A model generated the notes under the pieces. The model saw nothing but the letters and a program-made list of their open reading frames with translations, was not told the DNA's origin and made no database searches. DNA of 5,128 bases from Planctomycetota bacterium (lineage in GTDB: Bacteria; Planctomycetota; Phycisphaerae; WQYP01): contig JAJZNY010000413.1 of NCBI GenBank assembly GCA_021852245.1, positions 1 to 5,128 on the forward strand, read 5' to 3'. This document shows positions 1 through 5,128 of this stretch, piece after piece. The position numbers were made by a program, and so were the translations under genes. How positions within the stretch are numbered: the first letter of the stretch is position 1; each line of letters begins with the position of its first letter.

Positions 1-41
1 GTTTTCACGTGGAAAGTTCTGGTGGCAGTAAGTTGGGCCGT

Positions 42-2861
42 ATGTCCGATTCAGTTAATGCATACAGCCCCGAGTTTCTTGATTCGCTTTATTCCCAATG
101 GCAAAAAGACCCCGGATCGGTCGACCGACAATGGGATTGGTTTTTCCGCGGTTTTGACTTGGCGGCCGGAGCCCCTCCCCGGTCGATCCTTTCACCGGCG
201 GATGAGGCTGGAGCAACGGTTCTCGCGGTTGGCGATCTGATTCACAGCTACCGGGAGATGGGGCACCTGATTGCCAATCTGGACCCGTTGGGAAATAACA
301 CGCTTCGCCACCCGCTGCTTGAGCTTTCAGAATTCGGCCTGACGGAAGCGGACCTGGATCGCACTGTCGCAACAGGCACGTTCGGCGGCGGCGCACCGGT
401 GCCGCTGCGGCAGTTGATTGAGATGCTCCGCACCACGTATTGCGGCACGCTTGCAGTCGAATATATGGACATTCGCGATCCGGCCCAGCGGGCGTTTCTG
501 CAGGAGGGGATGGAACCGATCCTCAATAAACCCGCGCTCACCGCTGAAAAACGCAAAGCGATTTTGGCGCGTGTGATTGCCGCGGAGGAATTTGAACAAT
601 TCCTGCAACGTCGGCATCCGACGGTGAAGCGATTCTCCATTGAGGGAGCGGAATCCCTCATCCCCCTGATGGATGAATTGATTGACACCGCGTCGGAACT
701 CGGGGCCGATGAGTTAATAACCGGCATGGCGCATCGGGGCCGACTCAACGTGCTGGCCCATATCTTCCGCAAACCTTACGAAGTCATCATGAGCGAAGTG
801 ATGGATCGGCCGCAGAAGTCGCAGGGGGATGGCGATGTCAAATACCATCTCGGTTACGCATGCGACATCATCACCGGCTGTGGCAAGCAGATGCACCTTT
901 CCCTGGCATCGAACCCGAGCCATCTGGAGATTGTGGATCCGATTGTCGAAGGAATTGTTCGCGCCAAGCAGAATCGCAAGGGAGATGTGGACCGACAGCA
1001 GGTGATTCCCGTGCTCATCCATGGCGATGCGGCTTTCACCGGTCAGGGTGTCGTGGTCGAAACGCTTTACCTTTCCGAGCTTGAGGCGTATCGCACCGGC
1101 GGTACCATTCACATTATTGTCAATAATCAGATTGGCTTTACAACCGATCCGAAGGACGCCCGCTTCACCCGCTATCCTTCCGATGCCGCCAAGGCGATTC
1201 AGGCGCCGGTGTTTCATGTCAACGGTGATGACCCGGAAGCCGTGGTCCACGCCGCCCGCCTTGCAATGGCGTTCCGGCAGAAATTCAAAGCGGATGTGAT
1301 TATCGATCTGGTGTGTTACCGCCGCCGCGGCCACAATGAACTTGATGATCCTACCGTGACACAGCCGCTGATGTATGAGGCGATTGCGAAGCATAAAACC
1401 ACGCGGGAACTCTACGCCGAGCGGCTTCTGGCAGAGCAGGTGGCGTCTTCGGCGGAACTGGATCAGATGGCCCACAGCATTCGCGATCGGCTTGATAAAT
1501 CGCACGAATATGCCAAGACTTTCAAACCGACGGAAAGCGCACCACCGACGCACGGCCCGTGGAAGGATCTGCTGAAAGTACCCGCGAAGATTGCGGACTG
1601 GCGGGCCCCCACTGCCGTACCGGAAGCCAAACTCGTTGAAATCACCCGACAAATCTGCAAGTTCCCCGATCACTTCACTCCTCATGCCAAAATTGCCCAG
1701 ATGTACAAGGCGCGGCTTGATGCCGTCGTCAGCGGCTCGGGTATTGACTGGGGTACGGGTGAAATGCTCGCCATCGGTTCTCTGCTGGATGCGGGCACAT
1801 GGGTGCGGCTCACCGGGCAGGATGTCTGCCGGGGCACGTTCAGCCACCGGAACGCGGTCATCTACGACCATAAGACGGGCGAGGCGTTCTCACCGCTGGT
1901 GGCGTTTGCGGGTAACCGTTCGCGATTTACCATCATCAATACCATGCTCTCGGAGCTGGCGGTGGTCGGGTTTGAATTCGGTTTTGCATCCGCCGACCCG
2001 ATGGCCTTGGTGATGTGGGAAGCCCAGTTCGGCGACTTTGTGAACATGGCCCAACCGATCATCGATCAATTCATCGTCAGCGCGGAAACCAAATGGGGCA
2101 AATACAACGGCTTGGTGATGCTGCTGCCCCACGGCTATGAAGGCCAGGGGCCAGAGCATTCGCACGCCCGGCTGGAGCGATTCCTGCAGCTCGCCGCCGA
2201 GGACAACATCCAGGTCTGCAATCCGACAACCCCGGCGCAGTATTTTCACCTGTTGCGGCGGCAGGTACTCCGCGCATTCCGTAAGCCGCTGATTGTGATG
2301 GCACCCAAGAGCCTGCTGCGATCCAAGCAGGCGGTTTCCGACCTGAAGGAATTTTCGCACGGACAGTTTGAGGAGATCATCGATGAAACGCACCCGATCG
2401 ACCGGTCACGCGTCCGCCGGGTGATCATGTGTTCAGGAAAAATTTATTACGAATTGCTTGCCGAACGCCAGAAGCACCGCATCGAGGATATCGCGATTCT
2501 GCGTCTGGAGCAGATCTATCCGTTCCATGCGGAACGCCTGACGGAAATTGCCCGCACCTACCCCAGGGGCGTGGAGATGTTCTGGGTGCAGGAGGAGCCA
2601 CGCAACAATGGCGTCTATCCGTTCATCGGAGCCAAGCTCCATTATCACTGGCCGGGCATGCAGAAACTGGTGTATATCGGGCGCAAGCCGTCGAGTTCTC
2701 CGGCGGCGGGATCGCACGAACGGCATGTGCAGGAGCAGGCGGAAATTATTGCCAAGGCGCTGAGCATTCAGCCACCGGCTTCAAAAACGCCAGCGCCAGC
2801 CTCCAAGATTGTGCAGCCCAGCGATGTTGAAGTGCGCGAAGGTGTACCTATCGCCAAGTAG
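42..2861 (+). CDS. sucA: 2-oxoglutarate dehydrogenase E1 component (thiamine-diphosphate dependent)
   Basis: E1 decarboxylates 2-oxoglutarate on thiamine diphosphate (TPP) and reductively succinylates the lipoyl group of E2; it acts in the cytoplasm. Numbered from the ATG at 42 (939 aa, close to E. coli SucA, 933): an N-terminal E2-binding peptide (about 8-23, YSPEFLDSLYSQWQKD); a transketolase-like domain (about 195-510) with HRGRLN (His231), NPSHLEIV (His294), the TPP/Mg motif HGDAAFTGQG (Asp329) paired with NNQIGF (Asn361-362), NGDDPEA (394-400) and GHNE (His431); a pyrimidine-binding domain (about 570-760) with GTFSHRN, the presumed catalytic Glu638, EAQFGDF (660-666), PHGYEGQGPEHS (696-707) and PKSLLR; then the C-terminal domain. 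Residues 910-939 form an Ala/Pro/Ser/Lys-rich tail. A GTG at 9 would add 11 residues unlike the family, and the region upstream of it is cut off, so the ATG is preferred, although its ribosome site is weak. No frameshift or missing motif is seen. No succinyltransferase domain is fused, unlike actinobacterial Kgd. Confidence 0.97.
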   Translation: MSDSVNAYSPEFLDSLYSQWQKDPGSVDRQWDWFFRGFDLAAGAPPRSILSPADEAGATVLAVGDLIHSYREMGHLIANLDPLGNNTLRHPLLELSEFGLTEADLDRTVATGTFGGGAPVPLRQLIEMLRTTYCGTLAVEYMDIRDPAQRAFLQEGMEPILNKPALTAEKRKAILARVIAAEEFEQFLQRRHPTVKRFSIEGAESLIPLMDELIDTASELGADELITGMAHRGRLNVLAHIFRKPYEVIMSEVMDRPQKSQGDGDVKYHLGYACDIITGCGKQMHLSLASNPSHLEIVDPIVEGIVRAKQNRKGDVDRQQVIPVLIHGDAAFTGQGVVVETLYLSELEAYRTGGTIHIIVNNQIGFTTDPKDARFTRYPSDAAKAIQAPVFHVNGDDPEAVVHAARLAMAFRQKFKADVIIDLVCYRRRGHNELDDPTVTQPLMYEAIAKHKTTRELYAERLLAEQVASSAELDQMAHSIRDRLDKSHEYAKTFKPTESAPPTHGPWKDLLKVPAKIADWRAPTAVPEAKLVEITRQICKFPDHFTPHAKIAQMYKARLDAVVSGSGIDWGTGEMLAIGSLLDAGTWVRLTGQDVCRGTFSHRNAVIYDHKTGEAFSPLVAFAGNRSRFTIINTMLSELAVVGFEFGFASADPMALVMWEAQFGDFVNMAQPIIDQFIVSAETKWGKYNGLVMLLPHGYEGQGPEHSHARLERFLQLAAEDNIQVCNPTTPAQYFHLLRRQVLRAFRKPLIVMAPKSLLRSKQAVSDLKEFSHGQFEEIIDETHPIDRSRVRRVIMCSGKIYYELLAERQKHRIEDIAILRLEQIYPFHAERLTEIARTYPRGVEMFWVQEEPRNNGVYPFIGAKLHYHWPGMQKLVYIGRKPSSSPAAGSHERHVQEQAEIIAKALSIQPPASKTPAPASKIVQPSDVEVREGVPIAK

Positions 2862-2983
2862 TCGGCGATTTGGCCTCAGAGCTGAAACTCCCGGCACGGG
2901 CGCTCCTTACGCGTTTGCATGATGGCCGCCGGGCGCGTTATCGTGCTGGTGGTCATGTTTTTTGGTTTGCAGGATGTTGATTT
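2862..2983 (+). other. sucA-sucB intergenic spacer with predicted RNA structure
   Basis: This 122-base gap is long for a sucA-sucB pair. The left 28 bases show nothing. From 2890 on, several pairings are possible. A 6-bp all-GC stem joins 2890-2895 (CCCGGC) to 2928-2933 (GCCGGG). It encloses a small hairpin, 2897-2903 with 2911-2917, with three G-U pairs and a 7-base loop. A larger terminator-like hairpin at 2922-2956 competes for the same bases. The sucB ribosome site AGGA lies at 2971-2974, 9 bases before the ATG. No convincing promoter was found inside the spacer, so sucB is probably transcribed from upstream of sucA. Confidence 0.6.
2922..2963 (+). terminator. putative intrinsic terminator or attenuator between sucA and sucB
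   Basis: The lower stem pairs 2922-2930 (ATGGCCGCC) with 2948-2956 (GGTGGTCAT): nine consecutive pairs, two of them G-U. After one bulged G (2931), an upper stem pairs 2932-2937 (GGCGCG) with 2942-2947 (CGTGCT): six pairs, two of them G-U. The loop is TTAT (2938-2941). One G (2957) separates the stem from a run of six T (2958-2963). G-U pairs form only in the plus-strand transcript and become C-A mismatches on the other strand, so the signal points rightward, the direction of the genes. Because sucB begins 20 bases later with no room for a promoter, a partial terminator (attenuator) or a processing/stability hairpin is more likely than a full stop. The fold was worked out by hand, without an energy calculation. 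Confidence 0.55.
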
Positions 2984-4258
2984 ATGCCTTCTACCGTTAT
3001 TGATCTTCAAGTCCCCGGGTTGGGGGAATCGGTTACTGAAGCCCGCATCGCCAACTGGGTGAAAAGTGACGGGCAATTCGTCGGCCCGGATGATGTGGTA
3101 GCCGAACTGGAAACCGATAAAGCGACCGTTGAATTGCCTGCAGGAAACTCGGGCGTTCTGCGGATCGTCTGCAATCAGGGAAAGACGGTTAACGTCGGTG
3201 ATGTGATTGCCCGCATCGAGCCCGGTGCGGCCCCCAAAGCCGCGACCGATGCCTCGCCGAGTTCAGCCAAGCCGTCAGCCGAAACCAAATCGGCATCACC
3301 AGCACCTGCCCCAGCCGCCGCAAAAACCGCAGGGGATAAACCGCTGGCCCCGTCCGTGCAACGGCTGGTGACTGAAAATCAGCTTGATGCGTCAAAGATC
3401 CCCGCCACAGGGCCCGGCAACCGCATTACGAAAGGAGACGTGCTGCAATTCATCGGCACAAGCAATATTTCGACCGCCGATGCCGCCGCAGGGCAACAAT
3501 CGCGTGATGCCCGGAATTCCAATTCCGTCCGTACGCCCCCCCGCGAGGCGCCCGCTTCCGACGAGGAAACACGCGTCGAATTGAGCAAACTGCGGGAAAC
3601 CATCGCCAAACGGCTGGTGGAGGCTCAGCACACTGCCGCCATTTTGACAACATTCAATGAAATCGACATGTCAGCCGTCATGGCACTGCGGGAAAAGTAT
3701 AAGGAAAAATTTGAAAAGACCCACAGCGTCGGGCTGGGATTTTTATCCTTCTTCGGCCGCGCTGTCTGTGCCGCCGCCAAGGCTGTGCCCGCGGTCAACG
3801 CTCAACTGCAGGATAAAACCATCGTCTACAAACATCGCATGCATCTGGGCGTTGCGGTGGCGACGGAAAAGGGTTTGGTTGTACCCGTTGTGCGGAATGC
3901 CGACCGGATGTCGATGGCACAGATTGAATTGGAAATCAAACGTCTTGCCACCAAGGCTCGCGAAGGCAAGATCGCGATGGATGATCTGACCGGCGGCACC
4001 TTCACCATCACCAACGGCGGCGTTTTCGGATCACTGATGTCGACTCCGATTCTCAATCCGCCGCAGTCGGCCATCCTCGGGCTGCACAAAATTGAAAAAC
4101 GTGCGGTTGTGGTGAACGATCAAATTGTCATCCGCCCGATGATGTATGTGGCCTTATCGTATGATCACCGAATTATTGACGGGCAGCAGGCGGTGACGTT
4201 TCTGGTGCACGTCAAGGAATCGCTCGAAGATCCGTCGCGGCTCTTACTTGAAATCTGA
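2984..4258 (+). CDS. sucB: dihydrolipoyllysine-residue succinyltransferase, E2 of 2-oxoglutarate dehydrogenase
   Basis: E2 forms the core of the OGDH complex: it carries the succinyl group on lipoamide and transfers it to CoA. The 424-aa protein (E. coli SucB is about 405) has one lipoyl domain (about 3-79) with ETDKATVE, Lys46 being the lipoylation site; an Ala/Pro/Lys/Ser linker (about 80-118); a peripheral subunit-binding domain (about 119-157, from LAPSVQRLV to [11 protein letters not shown]) that docks E3 and/or E1; a second, more polar linker (about 158-195); and the acyltransferase domain (about 197-424). That domain contains [17 protein letters not shown] and ends with DHRIIDG, giving catalytic His395 and Asp399. 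[13 protein letters not shown] and the C-terminal [11 protein letters not shown] match succinyl- rather than acetyltransferases, and the upstream sucA agrees. AGGA at 2971-2974, 9 bases before the ATG, supports the start. The longer length lies mainly in the linkers. The protein is intact. Confidence 0.97.
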   Translation: MPSTVIDLQVPGLGESVTEARIANWVKSDGQFVGPDDVVAELETDKATVELPAGNSGVLRIVCNQGKTVNVGDVIARIEPGAAPKAATDASPSSAKPSAETKSASPAPAPAAAKTAGDKPLAPSVQRLVTENQLDASKIPATGPGNRITKGDVLQFIGTSNISTADAAAGQQSRDARNSNSVRTPPREAPASDEETRVELSKLRETIAKRLVEAQHTAAILTTFNEIDMSAVMALREKYKEKFEKTHSVGLGFLSFFGRAVCAAAKAVPAVNAQLQDKTIVYKHRMHLGVAVATEKGLVVPVVRNADRMSMAQIELEIKRLATKAREGKIAMDDLTGGTFTITNGGVFGSLMSTPILNPPQSAILGLHKIEKRAVVVNDQIVIRPMMYVALSYDHRIIDGQQAVTFLVHVKESLEDPSRLLLEI

Positions 4259-4269
4259 CCGCAGCGGTC
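4257..4269 (+). repeat. 13-base perfect inverted repeat over the sucB stop codon
   Basis: GACCGC-A-GCGGTC is a perfect palindrome about an A at 4263, and it includes the last two bases of the sucB TGA stop. As RNA it would fold into a 5-bp GC-rich hairpin (4257-4261 with 4265-4269) with a CAG loop. GAAA (4250-4253) can also pair with TTTC (4270-4273) across a 3-base bulge. Only three T follow (4270-4272), so it is at best a weak terminator. It could slow polymerase, stabilise the sucAB message 3' end, or be chance. Confidence 0.3.
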
Positions 4270-4296
4270 TTTCCTCGATGCCGGAGAATCTTACGC

Positions 4297-4896
4297 ATGC
4301 GACAGCGTCCGCGAAACACGCTCCCATCCTCATCCGCAGAGCGGTGGCCGCGGTTTGCGGGTTCGGCATCATCCGCTGCCGGTGTCACCCAGGGCCTTGC
4401 GCGGCAGAATGTGCTCCATGAGAATGAGTTGGTCATCCTCATGCTTCGCCCGTCGGTCTGGTACATTCTTGTGACGAGTTCCACGTATATCGTCGTCGTG
4501 CTTTCGCTGGCACTGCTTTCTGAAACATCGGCGGTCATCGGAAGATTGATCAGCCTTCCGACCATGGCCACCATCACCGGCATTCTGGTGTTCTGCCGAT
4601 TGCTTTACGGCGTGATGGAATGGATCGGCCATCACTATATTCTCACCAATTGCCGGCTGATTACGATTCAGGGCCTTCTGCAGCCTCAAATCACGCAGAC
4701 GGTGCTGGGACGCATCGCGGATATTTCGCGCAAGGAATCGATATCACAGAAAATTTTACGTACCGGTACCCTCACCTTCACCATCGAGGCGGTTCAATCG
4801 CAGAGCCTCACCTGGCACTGGATTCGATCACCGCAGAGGGTGGAGCAGCAAATACGCCAGGCGATCAGCCGCTATCGCGGAAAAATGGGGGGATAG
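4297..4896 (+). CDS. small membrane protein with bacterial PH-like (DUF304/bPH2-type) domain
   Basis: This is a 199-aa protein of unknown specific function. Residues 1-36 are Arg/Ser/Ala-rich and probably disordered. Two hydrophobic segments follow, about 53-74 (SVWYILVTSSTYIVVVLSLA) and about 86-107, forming a likely transmembrane hairpin. The C-terminal part (about 111-192) begins HHYILTNCRLITIQGLL and continues with LGRIADISRKESISQKILRTGTLTF, a pattern typical of bacterial PH-like membrane domains (YdbS/YdbT, DUF304): a xYxLTNxRLI strand, a glycine turn, an xRIxDI strand, then a GTLTF strand and a final amphipathic helix with RVEQQIRQAI. Such proteins sit in the inner membrane with the PH fold in the cytoplasm. 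GGAG at 4283-4286, 10 bases before the ATG, supports the start; GTG at 4411 and ATG at 4441 are later alternatives. The gap after sucB is only 38 bases, so it is probably co-transcribed, but nothing in the protein suggests a role in the OGDH complex. Confidence 0.8.
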   Translation: MRQRPRNTLPSSSAERWPRFAGSASSAAGVTQGLARQNVLHENELVILMLRPSVWYILVTSSTYIVVVLSLALLSETSAVIGRLISLPTMATITGILVFCRLLYGVMEWIGHHYILTNCRLITIQGLLQPQITQTVLGRIADISRKESISQKILRTGTLTFTIEAVQSQSLTWHWIRSPQRVEQQIRQAISRYRGKMGG

Positions 4897-4985
4897 GACT
4901 CATCGGGCCGGAATTCCCTCCTATGCGCATCGGGCAAGATGATGCAGGGCAGGCGCGGAAGGTCGTTTCAATCTGTTTCCGAGGA

Positions 4986-5013
4986 TTGACTCTTCTGAGG
5001 TTAAGTTTATCAT
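4986..5013 (+). promoter_or_regulatory. candidate sigma-70-type promoter for the gene starting at 5095
   Basis: TTGACT at 4986-4991 (5 of 6 to TTGACA) and TATCAT at 5008-5013 (5 of 6 to TATAAT) are separated by 16 bases, in an AT-richer patch of otherwise GC-rich DNA. Transcription would start near 5020 and leave a leader of about 75 bases before the ATG at 5095. No extended -10 TG is present. This was found by eye in a 198-base intergenic stretch; chance cannot be excluded, but it is the best promoter-like pair noticed in the non-coding DNA here. Confidence 0.45.
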
Positions 5014-5094
5014 GAGTATGCGGCGAAGAACGTGGCGATATCCGTCGCGGCACGCAGTAATTGTTATGCCTGATTTGCAAGGGGCCTTACCGCC

Positions 5095-5128
5095 ATGCTG
5101 AAGGATAAGGAAAAAGATACGGCGCCGA
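5095..5128 (+). CDS. 5' end of a downstream gene, product unknown (partial)
   Basis: The reading frame begins MLKDKEKDTAP and runs off the window edge after 11 complete codons. The start is supported by AAGGGG at 5079-5084, 10 bases upstream, and by the candidate promoter at 4986-5013. The visible residues are charged and Lys-rich and do not identify a family. The missing E3 gene (lpd) would be a natural neighbour of sucAB, but nothing in these residues shows that. Confidence 0.45.
   Translation, partial: MLKDKEKDTAP

Noticed and set aside
9..41. In-frame GTG start for sucA at position 9
   Set aside because: It adds 11 residues (VESSGGSKLGR) not typical of the family, while the ATG at 42 begins just before the conserved E1 N-terminal motif. 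The region upstream of the GTG is cut off, so it cannot be fully excluded.
714..1871. Long (385-codon) antisense open frame inside sucA, with further open stretches in the same frame at 1890-2393 and 2433-2726
   Set aside because: Its codons are exact reverse complements of the sucA codons, so it stays open only because sucA rarely uses TTA, CTA or TCA. It shows no recognisable domain and lies wholly within a strongly conserved gene.
2915..2943. Promoter-like TTGCAT...TTATCG upstream of sucB
   Set aside because: The match is poor, and the bases lie in the predicted hairpin; transcripts starting there would lose most of the structure, and no independent support exists.
4923..4930. 8-base palindrome ATGCGCAT
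   Set aside because: Too short and isolated to distinguish from chance; no second copy was noticed nearby.
4917..4953. Possible imperfect hairpin after the PH-domain gene (GCATC 4927-4931 with GATGC 4941-4945, plus outer CCT/AGG pairs)
   Set aside because: It has internal loops and bulges and no T tract follows, so it is not supported as an intrinsic terminator.
4620..5015. 131-codon plus-strand frame overlapping the end of the PH-domain gene
   Set aside because: It overlaps that gene in another frame, has no recognisable domain, is of low-complexity mixed composition, and is explained as a shadow.
5012..5101. 29-codon frame (begins MSMRRRTWRYPS) with GAGG at 4997-5000
   Set aside because: Its start lies inside the -10 element of the best promoter, the ribosome-site spacing is long (11 bases), and the peptide resembles no known family.

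Overview
The window is a bacterial chromosomal segment carrying the core of the 2-oxoglutarate dehydrogenase (OGDH) complex of the TCA cycle. All genes read left to right: sucA (E1, the thiamine-diphosphate decarboxylase/dehydrogenase), sucB (E2, the lipoyl succinyltransferase), a small two-pass membrane protein with a bacterial PH-like domain, and the first 11 codons of a further gene that runs off the right edge. The DNA is moderately GC-rich and codes on one strand throughout. The E1 N-terminal signature and the gene order would fit a Planctomycetota/Verrucomicrobiota-type bacterium, but this is an impression from protein style and not a proven placement.

Layout: 1-41 is the end of an upstream region whose promoter is not visible. 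Positions 42-2861 hold sucA. A 122-base spacer follows, and the right half of it folds into a long G-U-containing hairpin followed by six T residues, i.e. a textbook-looking intrinsic terminator or attenuator placed between E1 and E2. sucB (2984-4258) starts only 20 bases after the T tract, so E2 expression from an upstream promoter would depend on read-through. After 38 bases, which contain a short perfect inverted repeat over the sucB stop codon, comes the PH-domain membrane protein gene (4297-4896). The last 232 bases hold a 198-base non-coding stretch with a good sigma-70-like promoter (TTGACT-16-TATCAT), then a ribosome binding site and the start of the next gene at 5095.

Together, SucA decarboxylates 2-oxoglutarate and transfers the succinyl group to the lipoyl-lysine of SucB, which passes it to CoA. 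The third component, dihydrolipoyl dehydrogenase (E3), and sucCD are not in the window. No phage, insertion sequence, CRISPR array, rRNA, tRNA or defence system was seen. The most interesting item is the putative attenuator between sucA and sucB; nothing here clearly amounts to a new biological system.
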